Notes under the pieces: model-generated
Seen by the model: only the letters and a program-made list of their open reading frames with translations
The model's database searches: none
What the model was told of the DNA's origin: nothing
NCBI GenBank assembly: GCA_910588325.1
Contig: CAJUPP010000072.1
Span: 2,269 to 17,793 of the forward strand
Length of the DNA: 15,525 nucleotides
Direction: 5' to 3'
Source: an uncultured Hungatella sp.
GTDB lineage: Bacteria; Bacillota; Clostridia; Lachnospirales; Lachnospiraceae
Program-made: the position numbers and the translations under genes
Part shown: positions 8,218-14,687 of the stretch, piece after piece
Layout of the letters: every line of letters begins with the position of its first letter
Position numbering within the stretch: the stretch's first letter is position 1

Positions 8218-8613
8218 ATGAACGTTGGTTTAATTGCTCATGATTCGAAAAAGAAGCTGATGCAGAACTTCTGTATCGCTTATCGGGGAATCTTAAGCAA
8301 AAATTCACTTTATGCCACAGGTACAACAGGAAGGTTAATCGAAGAAGTTACGAATTTGAATATTCACAAATATTTGTCCGGCCATCTGGGAGGAGAACAG
8401 CAGATGTGTACGGATATTGAGCAGGATCAGCTGGATCTAGTCATCTTTTTAAGAGAGCCGGTATCTCCAAAACGGACAGAACCGGATGGAAGCAGCATCA
8501 TTCGGGTGTGCGATATGCATAATATACCCGTTGCTACCAATCTGGCTACGGCAGAGTTGTTGGTGAAGGCGATGGAGCGTGGAGATTTGGAATGGCGCGA
8601 AATGTACAAATAG
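8218..8613 (+). CDS. mgsA: Methylglyoxal synthase-like protein
   Basis: Methylglyoxal synthase converts dihydroxyacetone phosphate to methylglyoxal and phosphate, a glycolytic bypass used when phosphate is limiting. The 131-residue protein aligns without gaps to E. coli MgsA with an offset of 11. Conserved are LIAHD (H8, D9), the phosphate-binding YATGTTG (32-38), the S-G-x-x-G-G loop and D90 (E. coli D101). Three active-site positions differ: E60 for the catalytic D71 (GGEQQ), E80 for D91 (REPV) and T87 for H98 (KRTEPD). E at the first position may be common in this clade, but loss of the histidine looks unusual, so activity is uncertain. AGGGGGAAG precedes the ATG. The last 22 bases overlap the next gene. 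Confidence 0.88.
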   Translation: MNVGLIAHDSKKKLMQNFCIAYRGILSKNSLYATGTTGRLIEEVTNLNIHKYLSGHLGGEQQMCTDIEQDQLDLVIFLREPVSPKRTEPDGSSIIRVCDMHNIPVATNLATAELLVKAMERGDLEWREMYK

Positions 8614-9572
8614 TAAGAAATGTGGTCTGCTGCCTGTGGGCAGGTATGCTTTTGTGGGGCTGCAGCGGAAGGGCGGCAGAATTGGAACATCCTTATTCTT
8701 TTGAAGAGAGGACGTTTCCTGTAGAGGCGGAAGAAACCAATAGAGAGCAAGAGGCGCTGTTTGCGTCTGATTTATGCGTTGTAAGCGACGAAGCTGTGTT
8801 TGCGCCGGATGAGACTACCTCGGAGGCGGCGGCACTTTTTGATATATCCGGCCAGCAGGTTCTGTACAGCAAGAATGCGTTTGAACAACTGTATCCGGCC
8901 AGCATTACAAAGGTTATGACCATTCTTTTGGCAGTGAAATACGGAGATTTGTCGGATTCTGTCACAGTGACGGACGGCGCCGTGATTACGGAATCAGGCG
9001 CTACTTTGGCGGATATACATCCGGGGGATGTTTTGACGCTGGAGCAGCTATTGTATGGGCTGATGCTGCCTTCCGGCAATGATGCCGGGGCGGCCATTGC
9101 CATACATATGGCCGGCAGCGTGGAGGCCTTTGCCGATATGATGAATGAAGAGGCCGAAAAGCTGGGGGCCACAGGTACACATTTTATGAACCCTCATGGG
9201 TTGACGGATGAAAGCCATTATACGACGGCCTATGATCTGTATCTGATTTTTAATGAGGCTTTAAAGTATCAGAAGTTTCGGGATGTAACCAGGGCCACGG
9301 CTTATACGGCCAACTATGTGGATGGAAACGGCAATCCGGTTACCAAAACCTGGGAGGGCGGCAACTGGTATATGGTAGGCCAGAGGGAGACGCCGGAGGG
9401 GCTGACGGTCTTTTCAGGAAAGACAGGAACCACTCAGGCTGCAGGGTACTGTCTTATTATGGCTTCCAGGGATCAGGAGAACAAGGAGTATATCTCCGTG
9501 GTATTAAAGGCGCCCAGCAGGCCGGGCTTATATGATAACATGACAAAGATAATTTCTAAAATTGTCGATTAG
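8592..9572 (+). CDS. Lipoprotein-type D-alanyl-D-alanine carboxypeptidase (S11)
   Basis: Serine D,D-carboxypeptidase of the PBP5/DacF class (peptidase S11), which removes the terminal D-Ala from peptidoglycan pentapeptides outside the membrane. The three active-site motifs are present: S104-I-T-K107, S161-G-N163 and K277-T-G279, with AALFDISGQQVLYSKNA leading into the domain. The N-terminus (RNVVCCLWAGMLLWGC) reads as a lipoprotein signal with cleavage before C24, although W at -2 is unusual for a lipobox. At 326 aa the protein ends soon after the catalytic domain and lacks the C-terminal beta domain and amphipathic anchor usual for DacA/DacF, so lipid anchoring would replace it. ATG 8592 lies inside mgsA (22-base overlap) with GTGGAG upstream. 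A later ATG would cut the signal peptide. Confidence 0.9.
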   Translation: MARNVQIVRNVVCCLWAGMLLWGCSGRAAELEHPYSFEERTFPVEAEETNREQEALFASDLCVVSDEAVFAPDETTSEAAALFDISGQQVLYSKNAFEQLYPASITKVMTILLAVKYGDLSDSVTVTDGAVITESGATLADIHPGDVLTLEQLLYGLMLPSGNDAGAAIAIHMAGSVEAFADMMNEEAEKLGATGTHFMNPHGLTDESHYTTAYDLYLIFNEALKYQKFRDVTRATAYTANYVDGNGNPVTKTWEGGNWYMVGQRETPEGLTVFSGKTGTTQAAGYCLIMASRDQENKEYISVVLKAPSRPGLYDNMTKIISKIVD

Positions 9573-9575
9573 TGA

Positions 9576-9604
9576 TTGCCTTTTCTATTTATTTATACTA
9601 TAAT
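9576..9604 (+). promoter_or_regulatory. Sigma-A promoter for the P-loop gene
   Basis: TTGCCT (9576-9581) and a perfect TATAAT (9599-9604) are separated by exactly 17 bases, in an AT-rich stretch just after the carboxypeptidase stop and about 60 bases before the next start codon. This suggests that the P-loop gene is transcribed separately from the cell-wall cluster. I see no clear terminator between them. Confidence 0.6.
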
Positions 9605-9664
9605 TAAAGAAAAACGAATGGACTTTTCATACAAAACCAATAAACTCAAGGAGGGCATGTAATT

Positions 9665-10084
9665 ATGGTGCAGATTATAGCGGGAAAAAAGGGAAAAGGA
9701 AAAACAAAACATCTGTTGGACAAAGCGAATGCAGTGATTAAAGAAGCTGAGGGGTCCATTGTATATCTGGATAAAAGTTCCAAGCATATGTATGAATTGA
9801 ATAATAAGATTCGTCTGATTAATGTAAAGGGCTTTGATATTACGGATAGTTCAGGGTTTATTGGATTTGTTTGTGGGATTATTTCACAGGATCATGACCT
9901 GGAAATGATGTTTTTAGACAGCTTCTTGAAGCTGGCCTGCCTGGAGGGACAGGATATTTCCGAGACGATAGCAGAACTGGAGACCATTGGGAATAAGTTC
10001 CATGTGACGTTTGTGCTGAGTGTTTCCATGGATGCGGACGAGCTTCCGGAGAATGCAAAAAAGGATGTTATTATTTCTTTATAA
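9665..10084 (+). CDS. Small P-loop protein of unknown function
   Basis: I do not recognise a named family beyond a P-loop NTPase. The 139 residues start with beta-strand VQIIAG followed by a canonical Walker A (G7-K-K-G-K-G-K13-T14). A hydrophobic strand ending in aspartate, MMFLD (81-85), fits Walker B, and VTFVLSVS (114-121) looks like the strand that normally precedes the P-loop sensor region. A further strand IVYLDKS (32-38) follows the first helix. No membrane segment or extra domain is visible, so it is close to a bare nucleotide-binding core. AAGGAGG at 9648-9654 sits 10 bases before the ATG. It has its own promoter and lies between the wall genes and the purine genes, which gives little hint of its role. 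I recall similar proteins in other Lachnospiraceae, sometimes with loose PilT-like labels. Confidence 0.8.
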   Translation: MVQIIAGKKGKGKTKHLLDKANAVIKEAEGSIVYLDKSSKHMYELNNKIRLINVKGFDITDSSGFIGFVCGIISQDHDLEMMFLDSFLKLACLEGQDISETIAELETIGNKFHVTFVLSVSMDADELPENAKKDVIISL

Positions 10085-10099
10085 GAACCTGAGAATGTT

Positions 10100-10140
10100 G
10101 ACCGCCTGGGTGTCGGAGAAACGGTGCCTGGACGGTTTTT
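10100..10140 (+). terminator. Intrinsic terminator carrying a ZTP-riboswitch-like 3' motif
   Basis: The arms ACCGCCTGGGTG (10101-10112) and TGCCTGGACGGT (10125-10136) pair at 11 of 12 positions (four of them G-U), with a 12-base loop and a T5 run at 10136-10140. That is a plausible rho-independent terminator 16 bases after the P-loop gene. The 5' arm with the preceding G reads GACCGCCTGGG, which as I remember it is the strongly conserved 3' element of the ZTP (pfl) riboswitch, an RNA known to control purine and one-carbon genes. The downstream genes are purine genes. The conserved 5' half of the aptamer is not visible in the preceding 120 bases, so this is either a remnant or a chance match. 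Confidence 0.5.
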
Positions 10141-10153
10141 GTGTTGGGGTGGG

Positions 10154-10215
10154 AGACAGCATGTATGATTTCTTCGGGCTGCGTTGTTGGCTGGCTGAAT
10201 TGGGAGATGCTGTCT
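10154..10215 (+). repeat. Inverted repeat in the purO leader
   Basis: AGACAGCAT (10154-10162) is perfectly complementary to ATGCTGTCT (10207-10215), enclosing 44 GC- and T-rich bases. It lies between the terminator-like hairpin and the purO start. It could be part of a leader RNA for the purine pair or a binding site. No T-run follows it. Confidence 0.4.
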
Positions 10216-10230
10216 GAGAGGGAAGTCGTA

Positions 10231-10259
10231 TTGATTGCTGGGGGAACAATTTTGATAAA
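10231..10259 (+). promoter_or_regulatory. Weak candidate promoter for the purine pair
   Basis: TTGATT (10231-10236) and GATAAA (10254-10259) have 17-base spacing, each matching the sigma-A consensus at 4 of 6. The -10 ends 32 bases before the purO ATG. The match is modest. If transcription starts here, the hairpins at 10100-10215 would not be in the purO transcript. Confidence 0.3.
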
Positions 10260-10291
10260 AATAAAATGAGTATTGAATGGAGGGAACTATC

Positions 10292-11005
10292 ATGAGAATG
10301 TTGGATATCGGTGAGGAGCTTAGAGGGAATTCTTACCCGGGGAGAGGAATTGTCATTGGAAAGACGCCGGATGGGAAGAAGGCGGTGACGGCTTATTTTA
10401 TTATGGGAAGAAGTGAGAACAGCAGAAACAGGGTGTTTGTGCAGGATGGTGAGGGAATCCGGACTCAGGCTTTTGATCCGGAGAAGCTGACGGATCCAAG
10501 TCTGGTGATCTATGCGCCGGTGAGGGTGCTGGGAAATAAGACGATTGTGACCAATGGGGATCAGACGGATACCATTTATGAGGGAATGGACAGGCAGCTG
10601 ACCTTTGAACAGAGCCTCAGAAGCAGGGAGTTCGAACCGGACGGGCCAAATTATACGCCTCGGATTTCGGGGATTCTCCACATTGAGAATGGAATGTATA
10701 ATTATGCTATGTCGATTTTGAAGAGTAATAACGGAAGCCCCAAGGCATGTAATCGTTTTACCTTTGCTTACGAGAATCCTAAGGCGGGAGAGGGCCACTT
10801 TATCCATACGTATATCGGAGATGGAAATCCTTTGCCAAGTTTTGAGGGAGAGCCTAAGCTGGTGGGGATTTTAGATTCTATAGAGGGATTTGCGGATGTT
10901 TTGTGGACAAACCTGAATGAGGAGAATAAGGTGTCACTGTTTGTCAGGTATATTGATATTGCCACGGGAGAGTATGAGACAAGAATTCTGAATAAGAACC
11001 GGTGA
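10292..11005 (+). CDS. purO: IMP cyclohydrolase, PurO type
   Basis: PurO-family (archaeal-type) IMP cyclohydrolase, which closes FAICAR to IMP, the last step of purine synthesis. The 237-residue protein shows the family start NSYPGRGIVIGKTPDG, followed by AYFIMGRSENSRNR, and NGDQTDTIYEGM, FEPDGPNYTPRISGI, GEGHFIHTY and NPLPSFEGEP further on. ATG 10292 is chosen because GGAGGG (10279-10284) lies 7 bases ahead of it. An in-frame ATG at 10277 would overlap that site. The formyltransferase gene follows 53 bases downstream, so the two activities that most bacteria fuse in PurH are encoded separately and in pathway-partner order. Family assignment is from recognition of these motifs, without a database search. 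Confidence 0.88.
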   Translation: MRMLDIGEELRGNSYPGRGIVIGKTPDGKKAVTAYFIMGRSENSRNRVFVQDGEGIRTQAFDPEKLTDPSLVIYAPVRVLGNKTIVTNGDQTDTIYEGMDRQLTFEQSLRSREFEPDGPNYTPRISGILHIENGMYNYAMSILKSNNGSPKACNRFTFAYENPKAGEGHFIHTYIGDGNPLPSFEGEPKLVGILDSIEGFADVLWTNLNEENKVSLFVRYIDIATGEYETRILNKNR

Positions 11006-11058
11006 TGGATCAGATTGCTGCGATTCATAAGAACAATGAGAAGAGAAAGGGGAAACCA

Positions 11059-12237
11059 ATGAAGGAGCTGGAATTAAAGTATGGATGTAATCCGAATCAG
11101 AAGCCGTCAAAGATTTTTATGAATGATGGGAAGGAACTGCCTATTACGGTGCTTAGCGGAAGACCGGGATATATTAATTTTTTGGATGCGTTTAACGGGT
11201 GGCAGCTGGTAAGGGAATTGAAGGCGGCCACAGGGCTTCCGGCGGCAGCTTCTTTTAAGCATGTGTCCCCGGCAGGGGCGGCAGTGGGGCTGCCTCTTGA
11301 CGAGACGCTGGCGAAGATTTACTGGGTAGATGACATGGGGGATTTGTCTCCCTTGGCATGTGCCTATGCAAGGGCCAGAGGAGCGGACAGAATGTCTTCC
11401 TTCGGTGATTTTATTTCCTTATCAGATGTATGCGATGTTGACACAGCCAGGATTATCAAAAGGGAAGTGTCGGACGGAGTTATTGCCCCAGGATATGAGC
11501 CGGAAGCTTTGGAGATTTTAAAGGGGAAGAAGAACGGCAATTACTGTGTAATTCAGATGGATGAAACGTATGTCCCGGAACCGCTGGAGCACAAGCAGGT
11601 GTTTGGTATTGTGTTTGAGCAGGGACGGAATGAACTGGCTGTCAATGAGGAGCTTCTGACAAATGTGGTTACCAAGAATAAGGAGATTCCTAAGGAAGCC
11701 AAAAGGGATCTGCTGATTTCTCTGATTACGTTAAAGTATACCCAGTCCAATTCCGTGTGTTATGTAAAGGACGGACAGGCTATCGGAATCGGCGCCGGAC
11801 AGCAGTCCAGGGTTCATTGCACCAGACTGGCTGGAAATAAGGCGGATAACTGGTTTTTGCGTCAGGCCCCTCAGGTGCTGTCTCTTCAGTTTGTGGACGG
11901 GATCAAGCGAGCGGACAGAGACAATGCCATTGATGTGTACATCGGCGAGGAATATATGGATGTGCTGGCAGACGGGGTGTGGGAGAAAACTTTTAAGGTG
12001 AAACCGCCTGTATTTACTAGGGAGGAGAAGAGAGCATGGCTGGATCAGATGAAAGGTGTGGCTCTCGGATCAGACGCTTTTTTCCCCTTTGGAGATAACA
12101 TTGAGAGAGCTTATAAGAGCGGTGTGGAGTATATTGCCGAGCCCGGCGGTTCCGTAAGGGATGACCAGGTAATTGAGACCTGTGACAAGTACAATATGGC
12201 CATGGCCTTTACGGGGATCCGGCTGTTCCATCATTAA
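11059..12237 (+). CDS. purH: AICAR formyltransferase (stand-alone)
   Basis: Phosphoribosylaminoimidazolecarboxamide (AICAR) formyltransferase. It transfers a formyl group from 10-formyl-tetrahydrofolate to AICAR, giving FAICAR for PurO. The 392 residues match only the formyltransferase half of PurH: the substrate-binding/catalytic KH pair is K67-H68 (ASFKHVSPAGAAVG), followed by QSNSVCYVKDGQAIGIGAGQ, SRVHCTRLAG and SDAFFPFGDNIERAYKSG. The N-terminal cyclohydrolase (MGS-like) domain of fused PurH is absent, which fits the PurO gene next door. The start at ATG 11059 has AAAGGGG (11046-11052) 6 bases ahead. In-frame GTG 11002 and ATG 11005 would overlap purO but have no ribosome site. It is probably co-transcribed with purO. 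Confidence 0.92.
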   Translation: MKELELKYGCNPNQKPSKIFMNDGKELPITVLSGRPGYINFLDAFNGWQLVRELKAATGLPAAASFKHVSPAGAAVGLPLDETLAKIYWVDDMGDLSPLACAYARARGADRMSSFGDFISLSDVCDVDTARIIKREVSDGVIAPGYEPEALEILKGKKNGNYCVIQMDETYVPEPLEHKQVFGIVFEQGRNELAVNEELLTNVVTKNKEIPKEAKRDLLISLITLKYTQSNSVCYVKDGQAIGIGAGQQSRVHCTRLAGNKADNWFLRQAPQVLSLQFVDGIKRADRDNAIDVYIGEEYMDVLADGVWEKTFKVKPPVFTREEKRAWLDQMKGVALGSDAFFPFGDNIERAYKSGVEYIAEPGGSVRDDQVIETCDKYNMAMAFTGIRLFHH

Positions 12238-12315
12238 AGAATGACGGGAGAACCATGGAGACATGGCGGAATTGAAAATAGTATAAGCTGCATAGAAAGG
12301 TGTAAAAGCACTTTA

Positions 12316-12365
12316 AAAGCCACCGAAGCATAAACTTTTATTAAGTTTAGCTTTTAGGTGGCTTT
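12316..12365 (+). promoter_or_regulatory. Long hairpin enclosing the sigK ribosome site
   Basis: AAAGCCACC (12316-12324) pairs perfectly with GGTGGCTTT (12357-12365). Inside, GAAGC (12325-12329) pairs with GCTTT (12350-12354) including one G-U, and TAAACTT (12331-12337) pairs with AAGTTTA (12343-12349) around a TTATT loop. Only A12330 and T12355-A12356 are unpaired, so the stem is about 21 bp. The 3' arm contains most of AGGTGG, the only ribosome site for the sigK TTG start two bases beyond the stem. Followed by CTTT, it could serve as terminator for the purine pair, as a block on sigK translation, or as both. Confidence 0.65.
12356..12361 (+). promoter_or_regulatory. Ribosome binding site of sigK, buried in a hairpin
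   Basis: AGGTGG ends 6 bases before the TTG at 12368 and is the only good Shine-Dalgarno match for this gene. Five of its six bases form the 3' side of the stem starting at 12316, so the site should be inaccessible unless the stem opens. It also decides the start codon. Confidence 0.6.
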
Positions 12366-12367
12366 CT

Positions 12368-12997
12368 TTGAAAACCTTTCTCAAACCTCTGACGGCCCGT
12401 GAGGAGCGGGAATGCCTGGAACGCTTAAAAGAGGGCGACCAGGAAGCCAAGATGGCATTGATCGAACATAATATGCGGCTTGTTGCCCATGTGGCAAAAA
12501 AATATCAATATACGGATTATGAGACCGAGGACCTGCTTTCCGTGGGGACCATCGGGCTTATCAAAGCAGTAAATACATTCAACGTAGACAGGGGCTCCCG
12601 GCTGGCCACTTATGCGGCCAAGTGTGTGGAGAATGAGATCCTGATGCTTCTCAGAGCCCACAAGAAGTATTCCAGAGAAGTGTCTCTCTATGAACCCATT
12701 GGAGTGGATAAGGACGGAGAGACAGTCAGCCTGGTGGATGTGGTGGAAGCGGAAAACAGAAATACTTTGGATGAGATGATTCTTAGTCAGGATGTGAAGG
12801 AATTGTATGAGGTGTTTAAGAAATGCTTAAAGCCCAATGAACAGACGGTAGTGCAGATGCGGTACGGGCTGTTTGGAGGAAAGGAATATACCCAGAGAGA
12901 AATCGCCCAGTCTATGGGAATTTCCCGGTCCTATGTGAGTAGGATTGAGAAGAAGGCGGTGGAGAAGCTGCGGGTGGGGATGGAGTGCGCGGGGTAA
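12368..12997 (+). CDS. sigK: Sporulation sigma factor SigK-like, without pro-sequence
   Basis: RNA polymerase sigma factor of the sporulation SigE/SigK group, most like SigK, the late mother-cell factor. The 209 residues start MKTFLKPLTAREERE, aligning with the mature part of B. subtilis SigK. Region 2 is clear (LIEHNMRLVAHVAKKY at 31-46, DLLSVGTIGLIKAVNTF at 55-71, ATYAAKCVENEILMLLRA at 80-97). Region 4 has the helix-turn-helix (YTQREIAQSMGISRSYVSRIEKKA, about 172-195). The start is TTG. No other start codon lies in frame back to a TAA at 12314-12316, so no cleavable pro-sequence is encoded in the usual way, as also known for C. difficile SigK. The gene is intact with no intervening element. 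SigE is the alternative, but SigE is usually longer and lies next to spoIIGA. Confidence 0.87.
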   Translation: MKTFLKPLTAREERECLERLKEGDQEAKMALIEHNMRLVAHVAKKYQYTDYETEDLLSVGTIGLIKAVNTFNVDRGSRLATYAAKCVENEILMLLRAHKKYSREVSLYEPIGVDKDGETVSLVDVVEAENRNTLDEMILSQDVKELYEVFKKCLKPNEQTVVQMRYGLFGGKEYTQREIAQSMGISRSYVSRIEKKAVEKLRVGMECAG

Positions 12998-13022
12998 GGA
13001 TAAGATGAGACGGCATGTCATG

Positions 13023-13076
13023 AAATGGGGCAAAATCTGTAAAACAGTATGTGGCTGGCTGGATTTTGCCCCATTT
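13023..13076 (+). terminator. Terminator-like hairpin after sigK
   Basis: A perfect 15-bp inverted repeat is formed by AAATGGGGCAAAATC (13023-13037) and GATTTTGCCCCATTT (13062-13076), with a 24-base loop. It starts 26 bases after the sigK stop. The ends are A-rich and T-rich, so it may terminate on both strands. It separates the sporulation gene from the methyltransferase region. Confidence 0.65.
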
Positions 13077-13087
13077 CTATTCATGTA

Positions 13088-13116
13088 TTGCTTTTTGCGT
13101 ATAAATTGCATATAAT
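13088..13116 (+). promoter_or_regulatory. Sigma-A promoter for the methyltransferase operon
   Basis: TTGCTT (13088-13093) and a perfect TATAAT (13111-13116) are spaced by 17 bases. They lie just after the terminator-like repeat and about 126 bases before the methyltransferase ATG, leaving a leader of roughly 120 bases. I see no gene or strong hairpin in that leader. Confidence 0.5.
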
Positions 13117-13242
13117 GAAAAAAGTTAATCTTCAGGAAAATATATTGGCAGGTGTTGTGACTCAACTATAGTTTTTAATATTATGAATGTGATTAAGTGA
13201 GAACAATTTGCGATTGAAGTATACAGAAAGGTAGTTTGGCTT

Positions 13243-14676
13243 ATGGCGAAAAAGAATAGGAATGATCAGATTTCCACCCCTTACGAATATGTGGAAGAGA
13301 TGTTGGATCGAATAGGATATGTTAAAAACCTGGTAGGTAAAACTATTCTGGAAAATTCGTGTGGTCAGGGAAATATACTTGTGCCGATAGTTAATAGATA
13401 TATTAAAGATGCAAAGATACAGGGTTTATCTAATGAACATATTGCAGAAAGACTGTCCCAAGATATCATAGGATTTGAAATTAATCAGGGACAAAGGGAA
13501 AAATGTATTGAATCTCTTGACCGAATCTGTAGTTCCAGCGGAATAGAGAATGTACGGTGGAATATACTGGATCAGGATTTTCTGACCTGTAACATAGGTG
13601 AAATCAAAGCATCATTTATTGTTGGGAACCCTCCTTATATTACATACCATGATATGACAGAAGAAGAGAGGCAGTATCTTAAGGAACATTATGAAGTGTG
13701 TAAAAAAGGAAGGTTTGATTATTGTTATGCTTTTATAGAGGCAAGTATAAAAGCATTAAAATCGGATGGAAAGATGATTTACCTGATTCCTTTTAGTATT
13801 TTTCGAAACAGATATGCGAAAGAACTACGCAAATTTATAGTTGATGGTATGACAGGAGTAGTTGACTTGAGCGGAGAAAAGGTTTTTCCAGGTATTACTT
13901 GTTCCGTTGCTTTCCTGCTTTATGAAAGTGGAAAAAATAGTGATAAAATATTGTATGAGGAGAGTGAAAGCGGTATACAAAGAATGATTCAAAGGAGTCA
14001 TCTATGTGAGGATAATAAGAAATGGATTTTCCAGAAGGTGGCTGATGGGGAAGAGCAGTTTGACAATTATTTTGATGTGTATAACAGTGTGGCGACATTG
14101 TTGAATGAGGCGTTTTTGATTAAGCCAACAGAGGAAGATGAACATTTTTTTTACATAGAAGGATGGAAGGTGGAAAAAGGAATCTGTCTAAAAGCGATAA
14201 GTACAAAAAGTGAAAAGAAAAAGCGGGCAGAGCAACCATATATTATTTTTCCTTACAAACGAGAAGGACAGGAAATTAGTAATTATAATGAAAATGAGTT
14301 CAAACGACTGTACCCGCATGCATATCAATATTTAATACAATTTGAAGAAAAATTAAAGGACAGAAAAAGTGATAAAAATGCGCAATGGTTTGAATATGGC
14401 AGATCTCAGGCACTTAGAGAGTTATGGAGAGAAAAATTAGTTCTTCCAATGGTAATAACAAAACAGGTCAGGGTTTATTGGGGAGATGAAAGCGCGGTTC
14501 CTTATGCGGGGTATTTTATAACACAGAAAAAAGATTCAGCCTATACTTTAGAGGATGCTGTAAGAATTCTGCAAAGCATGGAATTTTATCAATATGTTAA
14601 AATGGTAGGAACACCGACAACAGAAACTTCTTATAGGGTTTCTGTTAATGATATCAAGCAATATAGATTTAAGTGA
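13243..14676 (+). CDS. N6-adenine DNA methyltransferase
   Basis: Class I S-adenosylmethionine-dependent N6-adenine DNA methyltransferase, of the restriction-modification type. The 477 residues begin with a motif-X-like STPYEYVEEML (11-21), then the cofactor motif I ENSCGQGNIL (37-46, a variant of the usual D-P-A-C-G-S-G). The catalytic motif IV is GNPPYITY, with N129-P-P-Y132, typical of adenine modification. About 150 residues follow with the rest of the catalytic fold (SFIVG, KMIYLIPFSIFRNRYAKELR). The remaining C-terminal part (about 280-477) is a plausible target-recognition domain, as in Eco57I/TaqI-like enzymes, and ends cleanly. AGAAAGG lies 11 bases before the ATG. The gene is clearly AT-richer than its left neighbours, suggesting transfer. 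Recognition sequence unknown. The next gene follows after 11 bases. Confidence 0.88.
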   Translation: MAKKNRNDQISTPYEYVEEMLDRIGYVKNLVGKTILENSCGQGNILVPIVNRYIKDAKIQGLSNEHIAERLSQDIIGFEINQGQREKCIESLDRICSSSGIENVRWNILDQDFLTCNIGEIKASFIVGNPPYITYHDMTEEERQYLKEHYEVCKKGRFDYCYAFIEASIKALKSDGKMIYLIPFSIFRNRYAKELRKFIVDGMTGVVDLSGEKVFPGITCSVAFLLYESGKNSDKILYEESESGIQRMIQRSHLCEDNKKWIFQKVADGEEQFDNYFDVYNSVATLLNEAFLIKPTEEDEHFFYIEGWKVEKGICLKAISTKSEKKKRAEQPYIIFPYKREGQEISNYNENEFKRLYPHAYQYLIQFEEKLKDRKSDKNAQWFEYGRSQALRELWREKLVLPMVITKQVRVYWGDESAVPYAGYFITQKKDSAYTLEDAVRILQSMEFYQYVKMVGTPTTETSYRVSVNDIKQYRFK

Positions 14677-14687
14677 GGTATTAGCAT

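Noticed and set aside
10079..10807. 242-codon open frame on the minus strand across the purO leader
   Set aside because: Its translation is Ser/His/Arg/Leu-rich with no motif, and it is antisense to the clear purO gene.
13004..13114. 36-codon frame MRRHVMKWGKICK after sigK
   Set aside because: It is made of the 15-bp inverted repeat and its loop, has no ribosome site fitted to it, and looks like a by-product of the terminator.
13159..13172. GACT-(7)-AGT with the palindrome ACTATAGT as a controller-protein box for the methyltransferase
   Set aside because: The second half lacks the C of AGTC, there is only one copy, and no controller-protein gene is visible nearby.
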